From: MVRV01 sp964469905
GTDB taxonomy: Bacteria > Desulfobacterota > Syntrophia > Syntrophales > Smithellaceae
NCBI GenBank assembly: GCA_964469905.1
Contig: CAYXZW010000001.1
Span: 62,001 to 126,000, forward strand
Reading direction: 5' to 3'
Length of the DNA stretch: 64,000 nt
Position numbers and translations under genes: made by a program. Under the pieces are notes generated by a model, which was given only the letters and a program-made list of their open reading frames with translations, had not been told where the DNA came from and searched no databases. The first letter of the stretch is position 1. Each line of letters begins with the position of its first letter. Of the stretch, positions 24,704-33,951 are shown piece after piece.

Positions 24704-25291
24704 ATGCATATTCGAGGAACTACAATATTAGCGGTAAAGAAGGACAATAAAGTAACGGTAGCAGGCGATGGCCAGGTTACCTTGGATACAACCATTCTAA
24801 AACATGGCGCCAGAAAGGTGCGCAGGCTTTACAATGATGAGGTTATTGTCGGTTTTGCCGGAGCAACGGCTGATGCATTTACACTGTTTGATCGTTTTGA
24901 CCAGAAGTTGGAACAATACAACGGCAATTTGCTGCGGGCAGCGGTGGAATTAACTAAAGACTGGCGTACAGACCGGGTCTTGCGGCATCTCGAAGCTTTA
25001 ATGATTGCCGTGAGCAGGGAATATTCACTTATTATTTCCGGAAATGGCGATGTCATTGAATCGGATGATGATGTGATGGCTATCGGCTCCGGAGGAGCTT
25101 TTGCGCAGTCTGCCGCCAGGGCCCTCGTGCGTCATACCAGTTTATCTTCAACCGAGATTGCTAAAGAAGCAATGAAGATAGCGGCGGAAATTTGTATTTA
25201 TACTAATGATCATGTAACATTGGAAGAACTGGAAGTTGATGGTGAGAAAACAATGGAAAAGAAAAGAAGCAAAGTTAAGGAGCAAAAATAA
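24704..25291 (+). CDS. hslV: ATP-dependent protease proteolytic subunit HslV (ClpQ)
   Basis: About 195 residues of threonine protease. MHIRG precedes the expected mature N-terminal Thr in GTTILAVKK. GDGQVTL, ARKVRRLYNDEVIVGFAGATADAFTLFDRFD, KDWRTDRVLRHLEAL, GNGDVIE and AIGSGGAFAQSAARAL are all typical. Start ATG 24704 with AGGAG just upstream is chosen. A longer frame from 24599 would place about 35 unrelated residues before the catalytic Thr. The basic C-terminal tail (KTMEKKRSKVKEQK) is slightly longer than in E. coli. It forms the double-ring protease with HslU, encoded 3 bases downstream. Confidence 0.96.
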   Translation: MHIRGTTILAVKKDNKVTVAGDGQVTLDTTILKHGARKVRRLYNDEVIVGFAGATADAFTLFDRFDQKLEQYNGNLLRAAVELTKDWRTDRVLRHLEALMIAVSREYSLIISGNGDVIESDDDVMAIGSGGAFAQSAARALVRHTSLSSTEIAKEAMKIAAEICIYTNDHVTLEELEVDGEKTMEKKRSKVKEQK

Positions 25292-25294
25292 GAT

Positions 25295-26689
25295 ATGTCC
25301 GATAATGGATTAACTCCCAGGGAAATAGTCGAAAAACTAGATAGGCATATAATTGGTCAGGCTGATGCAAAACGGGCAGTGGCAATTGCTCTGCGTAACA
25401 GGTGGCGAAGGCAGAATGTGCCGGAAGAACTGGCCGATGAAATATCGCCGAAAAATATAATAATGATTGGACCAACCGGTGTAGGTAAAACCGAGATTGC
25501 CCGCCGGTTGGCGAAGTTGGATAATTCTCCTTTTTTGAAAGTCGAAGCTTCCAAATTTACCGAGGTAGGCTATGTCGGGCGTGATGTGGAATCAATGGTT
25601 CGGGATCTGGTTGAACTTTCCATTAATATGGTAAAATCGGAAGAACAGGATGTTGTTCAAGTTAAAGCTGCCGAAATAGCCGAGGAAAGACTACTTGATT
25701 TATTGCTCCCGGCAAAACCGACAGAAAAGAAAGTTGGCGATATTCTGACCGGTCCCAACAGTGATGAAATTGATGCCACCCTTACGGATGATCAAGCAAG
25801 AAAAGCTGATGCGACCAGGGAAAAATTAAGACAGATGCTTAAAGATGGCAAGTTGGACAACCGGATAGTAGAACTGGAAGTAACCGAGGCCAGAAGCGGT
25901 CCCATGATCGAAATATTTTCCGCTGTAGGTATGGAAGATATGGGACTAAACTTTAAAGATATGCTGGGTAATGCCTTTCCTCAGAAAAAGAAAAGAAGAA
26001 CTGTCAAAGTACCAGAAGCTCTGGAGATACTGGCAGAAGAAGAAGCACAGAAGTTAATTGATATGGATAAAGTTCATAAAACCGCTCTGGAAAGAGTAGA
26101 ACAATCGGGAATAGTATTTCTCGATGAGATCGATAAAATTGTCGGCAGTGATTCAGGACATGGCCCGGATGTTTCCCGGGAAGGTGTCCAAAGAGACTTG
26201 CTGCCTATTGTAGAAGGTTCTAATGTCAATACACGTTATGGTATGGTCCGTACGGATCACATTCTTTTTATTGCCGCCGGAGCTTTTACGGCTTCAAAAC
26301 CTTCAGACCTGATTCCGGAGTTACAGGGGAGATTTCCGATTCGAGTAGAACTGGATTCACTGGGGAAAGAAGAATTTATACGAATATTGACCGAACCCAA
26401 AAATGCTCTAGTCCGGCAATATATCGAAATGATGGCCACCGAAGGAATTAAATTATCATTTACTGATGATGCTGTTGCCGAAATTGCTGAAGTTGCCGCA
26501 CAGGTTAACGAGAAAACGGAAAACATCGGAGCACGCAGATTATATACAATAATGGAAACATTGCTCGAAGATATTTCTTTTGAAGCTCCGGACATGGTGG
26601 AAAAGGATATAACGATCGATGCCAAGTATGTGGATGAAAAGCTCGATGATATAGTAGAGGATGAGGATTTAAGCAGATACATATTATAA
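25295..26689 (+). CDS. hslU: ATP-dependent protease ATPase subunit HslU (ClpY)
   Basis: A 464-residue AAA+ unfoldase. LTPREIVEKLDRHIIGQADAKRAVAIALRNRWRR, read in parts, is the HslU opening. Walker A GPTGVGKTE (about 51), pore loop GYVGRD, Walker B VFLDEIDKI (about 275), sensor regions and the C-terminal extension that docks into HslV (ending DLSRYIL) are present. The acidic insertion (I domain) spans about 105-245. AAGGAG lies 11 bases before the ATG. argB follows after 11 bases, so the protease genes probably share a transcript with arginine biosynthesis. Confidence 0.97.
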   Translation: MSDNGLTPREIVEKLDRHIIGQADAKRAVAIALRNRWRRQNVPEELADEISPKNIIMIGPTGVGKTEIARRLAKLDNSPFLKVEASKFTEVGYVGRDVESMVRDLVELSINMVKSEEQDVVQVKAAEIAEERLLDLLLPAKPTEKKVGDILTGPNSDEIDATLTDDQARKADATREKLRQMLKDGKLDNRIVELEVTEARSGPMIEIFSAVGMEDMGLNFKDMLGNAFPQKKKRRTVKVPEALEILAEEEAQKLIDMDKVHKTALERVEQSGIVFLDEIDKIVGSDSGHGPDVSREGVQRDLLPIVEGSNVNTRYGMVRTDHILFIAAGAFTASKPSDLIPELQGRFPIRVELDSLGKEEFIRILTEPKNALVRQYIEMMATEGIKLSFTDDAVAEIAEVAAQVNEKTENIGARRLYTIMETLLEDISFEAPDMVEKDITIDAKYVDEKLDDIVEDEDLSRYIL

Positions 26690-26700
26690 ATGGAGTAAAT

Positions 26701-27591
26701 ATGGAACATATTCAAAATTCAATGGAACGGGCTGATATTCTTCTGGAATCGCTGCCTTACATAAGGCGATTTTATAATAAGACAATAGTTATCAAATATG
26801 GCGGACATGCCATGATTGATGATGAGTTGAAAGATAAGTTTGCCCAGGACGTTGTTATGATGAAATACATCGGAATTAATCCCGTTGTTGTTCATGGGGG
26901 CGGTCCGCAAATCGGCAGCTTTTTGAAAAAACTGGGCAAAGAATCAAAATTTATTCAGGGCATGCGGGTCACGGATGAAGAAACCATGGATATTGTGGAA
27001 ATGGTTTTAGTCGGCATGGTCAATAAGGAGATTGTCGGCTTAATCAATCGCCATGGCGGCAATGCCGTCGGATTGAGCGGTAAGGATGGCAACTTGATTA
27101 AAGCAGAAAAGTATTTTTTAAACGATGAAAAGGCCAAGAACATCCCAACGGAAATTATTGATATCGGTTTGGTCGGGAAGGTAAAAAATATAAATTCGCA
27201 ATTAATTGTTTCGCTGGCGCAAAACAATTTTATTCCTGTAATAGCACCCACCGGTATCGGCGAGAATGGCGAGACTTACAATATCAATGCCGACATTGTG
27301 GCCGGAGAAATAGCAGCCGCGTTGAAGGCGGAAAAGCTTTTATTGCTGACGGATGTCCAGGGTGTACTGGATAAAGACAAAAACCTGATCAACACCATGA
27401 ATGATCAAGAAGCTCTGCAATTGATTGAGCAGGGTGTCATTGAAGGAGGAATGTTCCCCAAGGTTAAGTGCTGTTTAAAAGCGCTTCGGGGAGGAGTAAG
27501 AAAGACCCATGTTATCGATGGGCGTCTTAAACATGCCATTTTGCTGGAAGTGTTTACGGATAGAGGGATAGGAACAGAAATAGTTCTGTAA
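26701..27591 (+). CDS. argB: Acetylglutamate kinase
   Basis: A 296-residue amino-acid kinase that phosphorylates N-acetylglutamate in the second step of arginine synthesis. Landmarks are IKYGGHAM (nucleotide-binding Lys and Gly-rich loop), VVVHGGGPQI (substrate loop), GLSGKDGNLIKA, NINADIVAGEIAAAL and LLTDVQGVLD. The N-terminal helix (MERADILLESLPYIRRFYNKTIV) is typical of the arginine-inhibited hexameric type, so feedback inhibition by arginine is likely. Its stop codon overlaps the left end of repeat copy C. argC and argJ are not in the window. Confidence 0.96.
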   Translation: MEHIQNSMERADILLESLPYIRRFYNKTIVIKYGGHAMIDDELKDKFAQDVVMMKYIGINPVVVHGGGPQIGSFLKKLGKESKFIQGMRVTDEETMDIVEMVLVGMVNKEIVGLINRHGGNAVGLSGKDGNLIKAEKYFLNDEKAKNIPTEIIDIGLVGKVKNINSQLIVSLAQNNFIPVIAPTGIGENGETYNINADIVAGEIAAALKAEKLLLLTDVQGVLDKDKNLINTMNDQEALQLIEQGVIEGGMFPKVKCCLKALRGGVRKTHVIDGRLKHAILLEVFTDRGIGTEIVL

Positions 27592-27753
27592 TGGCTTTGG
27601 AAAAAGCCCCGGCATTCGCCGGGCAAGCATATGCAAAGTAAATCCGGCGAATGCCGGATGCGCTGCAACCTCTCCTCATTGCGGAGTATTAAGGATACGC
27701 CTCATTCGCGAGGCTTTGCGCGCCTTGCCTCTGGAACTTTTTGCAAAGCCATT
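27590..27753. repeat. Dispersed inverted-repeat element, copy C, between argB and argD
   Basis: The ends AATGGCTTTGGAAAAA (27590-27605) and its near-complement (27738-27753) match in 15 of 16 positions. Inside is a perfect hairpin, CCGGCATTCGCCGG (27609-27622) with CCGGCGAATGCCGG (27644-27657). The minus-strand interior (AAGGCGCGCAAAGCC, then GAGGCGTAT and ACTCCGCA) matches copy A, so C is an inverted copy. It begins at the argB stop codon and ends 10 bases before the argD Shine-Dalgarno, inside the operon. Confidence 0.75.
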
Positions 27754-27775
27754 GAAATTAATTAGGAGTAAAAAA

Positions 27776-28966
27776 ATGAACGAAAAAGAATTAATGGCGC
27801 TGGCCGATGAAAATATAATGAATACCTATAAACGCTTTCCCATAGTCCTGGTCAAAGGTATGGGGCAGAAAGTCTGGGATGTCAACGGAAAGGAATATCT
27901 TGATTTTGTTTCCGGAATTGCAGTGTGCAGTTTGGGGCACTCCCATCCCCGGGTAGTCGCCGCGCTAAAAGAACAGGTCGAAAAATTAACTCATGTTTCT
28001 AATTTATATTATACCGAGCCGCAAACCAGGTTGGCTAAGATGCTTACGGATAATTCCTTTGCCGATAAAGTGTTTTTTTGCAACAGCGGGGCGGAAGCAA
28101 ACGAAGCGGCAATCAAGCTGGCGCGCAAATATGCCCATGAGAAATCCGGGGATAATACATTTGAATTGATCACCATGAAGGATTCCTTTCATGGCCGGAC
28201 GATGGCAACAATAACTGCTACCGGCCAGGAAAAGTTTCAATTCGGTTTTACTCCTTTACTGGAGGGTTTTACTTATGTTCCCTTCAATGATTTGAATGCA
28301 TTAGAAAACGCGATCACGAAGAAAACATGCGGTATCATGCTGGAACCGATTCAAGGAGAGGGCGGGGTAATTATCCCCGATGTGCAATATCTGGCTGCCG
28401 TTCGCGAAATATGCAACCGGCATGATATTTTAATGATACTAGATGAAGTTCAGACCGGCATAGGTCGGACGGGCAAATTGTTTGGTTACGAGCATTCGGG
28501 TATCACACCTGACATTATGACTCTGGCCAAAGCATTGGGCAATGGTTTTCCGGTGGGAGCGATGCTGGCGACAGATAAAGTTGCTAAGGCATTTAGTCCG
28601 GGGAATCACGCCTCTACCTTCGGAGGAAATCCCTTGGCCATGGCCGCAGCTATTGCAACACTGGAAACGATTCTCCAGGAAAGCCTGCTGGATAAAAGCC
28701 GACAAACTGGAGAATATTTCCTGGTTCAACTGAAAAAGTTAAAAACCAAGCATAAAATTATTCAAGATGTAAGGGGAATGGGTTTAATGATTGCTTGCGG
28801 CCTTAATATTGAAGGCGGCGAAATTGTCAATGAATGTATGAAAAAAGGAGTGCTGATTAATTGTACAGGAGGAAAAACTCTGCGCTTTGTTCCGCCCCTT
28901 ATTATTTCTAACCAAGACGTGGATCATATGATCAATGTTCTCGACGAGGTTATGGAGGTCAAATGA
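27776..28966 (+). CDS. argD: Acetylornithine aminotransferase
   Basis: A 396-residue class III PLP aminotransferase that converts N-acetylglutamate semialdehyde to acetylornithine. It shows DVNGKEYLDFVSGIAVCSLGHSHP in parts, FFCNSGAEANEAAIKLARK (phosphate binding), SFHGRT, EPIQGEGGV, LDEVQTGIGRTG and the PLP Lys in LAKALGNGFPVGA (about 252). ATG 27776 is preceded by AGGAG at 27764-27768. A longer upstream frame runs through repeat copy C and is rejected. Its end overlaps argF by 4 bases (ATGA), implying translational coupling. It may also serve in lysine (DapC) synthesis, as some ArgD do. Confidence 0.95.
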   Translation: MNEKELMALADENIMNTYKRFPIVLVKGMGQKVWDVNGKEYLDFVSGIAVCSLGHSHPRVVAALKEQVEKLTHVSNLYYTEPQTRLAKMLTDNSFADKVFFCNSGAEANEAAIKLARKYAHEKSGDNTFELITMKDSFHGRTMATITATGQEKFQFGFTPLLEGFTYVPFNDLNALENAITKKTCGIMLEPIQGEGGVIIPDVQYLAAVREICNRHDILMILDEVQTGIGRTGKLFGYEHSGITPDIMTLAKALGNGFPVGAMLATDKVAKAFSPGNHASTFGGNPLAMAAAIATLETILQESLLDKSRQTGEYFLVQLKKLKTKHKIIQDVRGMGLMIACGLNIEGGEIVNECMKKGVLINCTGGKTLRFVPPLIISNQDVDHMINVLDEVMEVK

Positions 28967-29871
28967 GAAAGGATTTATTAAGTGTTTATGAGCTTAACCT
29001 TACTGATTATGAGAAAATATTTGACGAAGCCCGCAGGCTTAAAAAAGCTTTAAAGGAAGGCAAACCACATGCATCTTTAAAAGGCAAAACACTGGGGATG
29101 ATTTTTGATAAATCCTCTACCCGCACGAGAATTTCTTTTGAAGTAGGCATGTACCAGCTCGGAGGAATTGCCCTTTTCTTAAATTCGCGTGATACACAGA
29201 TCGGTCGAGGTGAAATAATTGCTGATTCGGCGCGGATGATGTCGCGTTATTTAAATGGCATTATGATCAGGACTTATGCGCAGGCCGATGTAGAAGAGTT
29301 TGCCAGTTCAGCATCAATACCGGTTATTAATGGATTGACTGATCTTCTGCATCCCTGTCAGATATTAAGTGACTTATTTACCATCAAGGAAAAAAAAGGT
29401 TCTTACCAGGGAATGAAAGTAGCATACATCGGTGATGGCAACAACATTGCAAATACCTGGATTGACGCTGCGGCACGTTTGCCCTTTGAACTTGCTCTGG
29501 CTTGCCCGGAAGGGTATGATCCCGATACGCATATAATGGCCAGAGGAATGAAAGAATCAAAAGAAGGAATTGTCCTCTATCGCGATCCATTCGAAGCGGC
29601 AAAGAATGCAGATGTGCTCTATACAGACGTCTGGGCAAGCATGGGACAGGAATCCGAACAGGAAGAAAGAAAAAAAGTATTTAAGTATTATCAGATCAAC
29701 AAGAAAGTTTTAAAAGAAGCAAAGAAAGATGCTCTTGTTATGCATTGTCTGCCGGCGCACCGTGGAGAGGAAATTACTGCCGAGGTAATTGATGGCCCGC
29801 ATTCAGTGGTAATTGATGAAGCGGAAAACCGTTTGCATGTGCAAAAAGCAATCTTGGAAATATTACTCTAG
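28963..29871 (+). CDS. argF: Ornithine carbamoyltransferase
   Basis: A 302-residue enzyme joining ornithine and carbamoyl phosphate to citrulline. The carbamoyl phosphate loop KSSTRTRISFE, HPCQILSD, the ornithine loop region DVWASMGQE and the active-site HCLPAHRGEEIT are all present. The length is standard. The start overlaps the argD stop and argG follows after 12 bases. Confidence 0.97.
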   Translation: MRKDLLSVYELNLTDYEKIFDEARRLKKALKEGKPHASLKGKTLGMIFDKSSTRTRISFEVGMYQLGGIALFLNSRDTQIGRGEIIADSARMMSRYLNGIMIRTYAQADVEEFASSASIPVINGLTDLLHPCQILSDLFTIKEKKGSYQGMKVAYIGDGNNIANTWIDAAARLPFELALACPEGYDPDTHIMARGMKESKEGIVLYRDPFEAAKNADVLYTDVWASMGQESEQEERKKVFKYYQINKKVLKEAKKDALVMHCLPAHRGEEITAEVIDGPHSVVIDEAENRLHVQKAILEILL

Positions 29872-29883
29872 GAGGAATTTAAC

Positions 29884-31095
29884 TTGTCAACAGGATTTAA
29901 GAAAGTTGTATTGGCCTATTCCGGCGGATTAGACACATCAATTATTGTGCGCTGGTTGATTGAAACTTATAAGTGTGAAGTTATCTGCTTTGCGGCAGAT
30001 TTAGGGCAGAAGGAAGAATTAACAGGTTTAGAACAAAAAGCACTCAATACCGGAGCAAGTAAAATATATATTGAAGATTTGCAGGAGGAATTTGCCCGGG
30101 ACTTCGTTTTTCCTGCGCTTCGGGCGAATGCCATTTATGAAGGCACTTATCTTCTCGGAACTTCACTGGCACGGCCGCTAATTGCCAAGAAACAAATTGA
30201 AATCGCTCAAAAAGAAGGAGCCGACGCCGTATCGCATGGCGCAACTGGCAAAGGAAATGATCAGGTTCGCTTTGAACTGACATATCATGCATTGAATCCG
30301 GGAATTAAAATTATCGCTGTTTGGAAAGATGACAAATGGCAATTCGATTCACGGGAGTCAATGTTTGACTATGCCGAGAAGTATAATATTCCCGTGCCCT
30401 TGACCAGGGCCAAGCCTTATAGCTCAGATCGTAATCTTTTACATATTTCGCATGAAGGCGGAATTCTCGAGGATCCCTGGGCTGCGCCACCGGAGGATAT
30501 ATTTGTATTGACCAAATCACCCCAGGCAGCACCGGATAAACCGACATATGTGGAGATTGATTTTGAGAAAGGCAATCCGGTGGCCATTAATGGTAAAAAA
30601 ATGTCTCCGGCTAAACTGATGGATTACATAAATATTATTGCCGGAGAAAACGGTATCGGCCGGGTCGATATGGTGGAAAATCGCTTTGTTGGCATGAAAT
30701 CACGCGGTGTTTATGAAACACCGGGCGGCACAGTACTCTGGGCGGCGCATCGGGCAGTGGAATCGATTACGATGGATAGAGAAGTAATGCTGATGCGCGA
30801 TTCCCTGACGCCCAAATATGCACAGTTGGCTTATAATGGTTTCTGGTATGCACCGGAGATGCAGACACTGCAGACATATATTGATGCCACGCAGGAAAAT
30901 GTCACGGGAACAGCACGCATGAAATTATACAAAGGCAATTGTATTGTAGACGGACGTAAATCGCCCAATTCCCTTTACAGCGAAGCTTTTGCCACTTTTG
31001 AAAAAGATCAGGTCTATAATCAAAAGGATGCAACCGGCTTTATTAAATTGAATGCTCTGCGGCTGATTATTCAAAGTATAATTAAGAAGAAGTAA
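29884..31095 (+). CDS. argG: Argininosuccinate synthase
   Basis: A 403-residue enzyme ligating citrulline and aspartate at the cost of ATP to AMP. It has the N-type PP-loop AYSGGLDTS (11-19), SHGATGKGNDQVRFE, and YSSDRNLLHISHEGG with the catalytic and tetramer region. The start is TTG at 29884 with a strong AGGAGG 6-7 bases upstream. It is the standard short bacterial type (about 400 residues). Confidence 0.97.
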   Translation: MSTGFKKVVLAYSGGLDTSIIVRWLIETYKCEVICFAADLGQKEELTGLEQKALNTGASKIYIEDLQEEFARDFVFPALRANAIYEGTYLLGTSLARPLIAKKQIEIAQKEGADAVSHGATGKGNDQVRFELTYHALNPGIKIIAVWKDDKWQFDSRESMFDYAEKYNIPVPLTRAKPYSSDRNLLHISHEGGILEDPWAAPPEDIFVLTKSPQAAPDKPTYVEIDFEKGNPVAINGKKMSPAKLMDYINIIAGENGIGRVDMVENRFVGMKSRGVYETPGGTVLWAAHRAVESITMDREVMLMRDSLTPKYAQLAYNGFWYAPEMQTLQTYIDATQENVTGTARMKLYKGNCIVDGRKSPNSLYSEAFATFEKDQVYNQKDATGFIKLNALRLIIQSIIKKK

Positions 31096-31147
31096 TGATA
31101 CCAATTATATCGAAGTGACATGGAGAAACAGCAAGGGGAGATACTAC

Positions 31148-32536
31148 ATGGCTGATAAGAAAAAACCGTGGGGCGGTCGTTTTCAGAAGCCGACAGCTAA
31201 GAGTGTGGAAAGGTTTACCGCTTCCATTCAATTCGATAAGAGATTGTATAGTTATGATATCGAAGGCAGCATCGCCCATGTGACAATGTTAGCCAAACAG
31301 GGTATCATGGCCAGGGAAGAAGCAGTAAAAATTACGAAAGCCTTGAAAAGCATTTTATGTGATATTGATCAGGGCAAGATTGCATTCAATCTTGCGGACG
31401 AAGATATCCATATGGCTATTGAACGGGAATTGATCTTGCGTACAGGAGAAACAGGAGGAAAGCTTCATGCCGCCCGAAGCCGCAATGATCAGATTGTTTT
31501 AGATGTTAGGCTATTTTTGCGCAGTGAAATAGATAGTATTCTGAAAGCATTAAACTCTCTGCAGCTACAGCTGGTAAAGTTGGCGAAAAGTGAAATTAAA
31601 ACAATCATGCCCGGCTATACCCACATGCAAAAGGCTCAGCCTGTTTTACTTTCCCACTATCTGCTGGCATTCTGGGAGATGTTTGCGCGGGACGCCGAAA
31701 GGTTGAACGACTGCAAAAAAAGATTTAATGTATTGCCTTTAGGATCTGCAGCCTTGGCCGGCACAAGCCTGCCCATTGACCGCAATCAGACGGCTAAGCA
31801 TTTGAATTTTCCGCAAGTAAGTCAAAACAGCATGGACACCGTCGCGGATCGTGACTTTATTGCTGAATTTATTTTCACAGCGTCGCTGATTATGATGCAT
31901 TTGAGCCGCTTTTGCGAAGATTTAATATTATGGTCGTCCGACGAGTTCGGATTTGTGGAAATATCAGATGCCTACACAACGGGCAGCAGCATTATGCCTC
32001 AAAAGAAGAATCCTGATGTAGCTGAATTGATCAGAGGAAAAACAGCGCGAGTTTATGGAGACCTTTTTGCTATTTTGACCCTTATGAAAGGTTTACCCAT
32101 GACCTACAATCGTGATTTGCAGGAGGATAAAGAACCTCTCTTTGATGCAGTGGATACCGTAAAGGCCTGCTTGGAAATATTCACGGAAATGATTAGTGAG
32201 ACAAAATTCAACTCTGCCAGAATGTATGATGCGGCTTCCGGCGGTTTTTCGACGGCAACCGATATCGCCGAATATCTGGTAAAAAAGGGCGTGCCTTTCC
32301 GCAAGTCACATGAAATAGTCGGAAAAATTGTCGCCTATTGTCTGAAGAATAAAAAAACTCTGGATCAATTATCGTTACAGGATTATAAGGGATTTTTTGA
32401 AGGCTTCAGCGCAGATATACAGGAGCATATAAAATTGCAGAAAGCAGTAAATTCACGCAAGCATATTGGTGGCACGGCAACCGCAACGGTGATAGGAAGG
32501 ATCAAAGAAATTGAAAAAAAATCGGGCAAAAAATAG
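31148..32536 (+). CDS. argH: Argininosuccinate lyase
   Basis: A 462-residue fumarase/aspartase superfamily enzyme that splits argininosuccinate into arginine and fumarate. WGGRFQKPT, DEDIHMAIE, KLHAARSRNDQ, TPGYTHMQ-like PGYTHMQKAQP and the signature GSSIMPQKKNPD are clear. ATG 31148 (MADKKKPWGGRF) with GGGGAG upstream is chosen over an in-frame ATG at 31115. The 3' end overlaps the next gene, a lipoprotein, by 26 bases. Confidence 0.96.
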   Translation: MADKKKPWGGRFQKPTAKSVERFTASIQFDKRLYSYDIEGSIAHVTMLAKQGIMAREEAVKITKALKSILCDIDQGKIAFNLADEDIHMAIERELILRTGETGGKLHAARSRNDQIVLDVRLFLRSEIDSILKALNSLQLQLVKLAKSEIKTIMPGYTHMQKAQPVLLSHYLLAFWEMFARDAERLNDCKKRFNVLPLGSAALAGTSLPIDRNQTAKHLNFPQVSQNSMDTVADRDFIAEFIFTASLIMMHLSRFCEDLILWSSDEFGFVEISDAYTTGSSIMPQKKNPDVAELIRGKTARVYGDLFAILTLMKGLPMTYNRDLQEDKEPLFDAVDTVKACLEIFTEMISETKFNSARMYDAASGGFSTATDIAEYLVKKGVPFRKSHEIVGKIVAYCLKNKKTLDQLSLQDYKGFFEGFSADIQEHIKLQKAVNSRKHIGGTATATVIGRIKEIEKKSGKK

Positions 32537-32954
32537 CTTAATTATAATAATGCTCGGCGTATTATGTGCTTGTGGTTTCAAGGGGAATCCTGCTCCCTAT
32601 CCGGCATTACCGGATAGCAAACCGGCTGTTCAAAAAATGGAGGCTCTTTCCAGTGGAGAAGCCATTGTCCTGCAATGGAATTTTCAGGATAAAAAAGGAT
32701 TGATCAGCTATATAGACATAGAAAGAAGTGAAACAGGAACGTCCGGTAATGAATGTAAAGGATGTCCGCGAACATATACGAAAATCGGCCGAATTCCGGC
32801 CAAATCGAGTCGGTCGGCTGATAAAGAGCAAAGAGCACTGAGTTTTACGGATAACAATGCTATAAAAGAGAAGATATATAATTACCGTTTAATGCTTTGT
32901 GAAGAAAATGGAAATTGTTCAGAGTCATCAACAGTAGAAATTAATTTTAAGTAA
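32511..32954 (+). CDS. Small predicted lipoprotein
   Basis: A 147-residue protein with a signal peptide and lipobox LCAC (modified Cys about 21), then CGFKGNPAPYP. This resembles the CGLKGP-type start of LptM/YifL lipoproteins, which also sit next to lysine-pathway genes. The rest is longer than LptM and looks like a beta-rich, fibronectin-like domain (AIVLQWNFQDKKGLISYIDIERSE..., YNYRLMLCEENGNCSESSTVEI). It carries a Cys pair, CKGC. The start is TTG 32511, inside the end of argH. It probably sits in the outer membrane or periplasm. A link to LPS assembly is only a suggestion from the short motif and position. Confidence 0.7.
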   Translation: MKKNRAKNSLIIIMLGVLCACGFKGNPAPYPALPDSKPAVQKMEALSSGEAIVLQWNFQDKKGLISYIDIERSETGTSGNECKGCPRTYTKIGRIPAKSSRSADKEQRALSFTDNNAIKEKIYNYRLMLCEENGNCSESSTVEINFK

Positions 32955-32979
32955 AAGAACATGAGGAGGAAGTATTTAT

Positions 32980-33855
32980 ATGTTTAAAGGAGCTATCGTT
33001 GCCATTGTTACGCCTTTTAAAGACGGAAAAGTTGACGAAAATGCTTTGCGCGAGCTGATTGAATTTCAAATATCTAATGGGACGGACGGCATTGTGCCTT
33101 GCGGCACTACCGGCGAATCCGCCACTTTGACCCACGAAGAGCACGATCGTGTAATCGAGATTACAATCGATGCCGTGAAGAAGAGAGTACCGGTTATTGC
33201 CGGAACCGGATCAAACAGCACTGCTGAAGCCATGCGTTTGACTAAACACGCCTATGAAGCAGGAGCCGATTGTGCACTAATTGTTTGTCCCTACTATAAC
33301 CGTCCGACTCAGGAAGGGCTTTATCAGCATTATAAAATGATAGCCGAAAATGTTCCTATTCCTATATTGCCTTACAATATCCCCAGCCGCACAGGCGTCA
33401 ATCTGATGCCGGATATGGTGGCAAAGCTCGCCAAAATTAAAAATATTGTCGGCATTAAGGAAGCATCCGGATCAATCAAACAAATGAGCGACATTATTGA
33501 CCTCTGCGGAAAGGATTTTGCGGTTTTGTCCGGGGATGATATTTTTACATTGCCTTTATTAGCCATGGGTGGCGCAGGCATTATTTCTGTTGTTTCTAAT
33601 GTCGTACCAGCTGATATGGCCGGTCTTGTAGATGCTTTTGCCGCGAAGGAACTCGATAAAGCAAAAGCTTTGCATCACAAGATGAGTCCGTTAATTGAAG
33701 CACTTTTCATCGAAGTAAATCCGACCCCGGTTAAAGCAGCGCTCTCTTTAATGGGGAAAATACAATACGAATATCGTTTGCCGCTTTGCAGAATGGCTGA
33801 TGCCAATATGGAAAAATTAAGAAAAGTAATGGTCAACTATGGATTGATTAAATAA
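32980..33855 (+). CDS. dapA: 4-hydroxy-tetrahydrodipicolinate synthase
   Basis: A 291-residue TIM-barrel aldolase condensing pyruvate and aspartate semialdehyde, the first committed step of lysine and diaminopimelate synthesis. It shows GTTGESATLTHEEH, CPYYNRPTQEGLYQHY (catalytic Tyr), the Schiff-base Lys in GIKEASGS (about 162) and SGDD. AGGAGG precedes the ATG. dapB follows after 96 bases. Confidence 0.96.
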   Translation: MFKGAIVAIVTPFKDGKVDENALRELIEFQISNGTDGIVPCGTTGESATLTHEEHDRVIEITIDAVKKRVPVIAGTGSNSTAEAMRLTKHAYEAGADCALIVCPYYNRPTQEGLYQHYKMIAENVPIPILPYNIPSRTGVNLMPDMVAKLAKIKNIVGIKEASGSIKQMSDIIDLCGKDFAVLSGDDIFTLPLLAMGGAGIISVVSNVVPADMAGLVDAFAAKELDKAKALHHKMSPLIEALFIEVNPTPVKAALSLMGKIQYEYRLPLCRMADANMEKLRKVMVNYGLIK

Positions 33856-33951
33856 AATCAATAGGGCTGTTTCTTAACGGATGAAAACCATGCCACGGAA
33901 TTCCAATTACCAGGGCATTAAATGACTATAATGCATTAAGGAGACTTATTT

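Noticed and set aside
27716..27775. Upstream extension of argD
   Set aside because: It runs through repeat copy C. ATG 27776 has AGGAG at ideal spacing and matches the family start.
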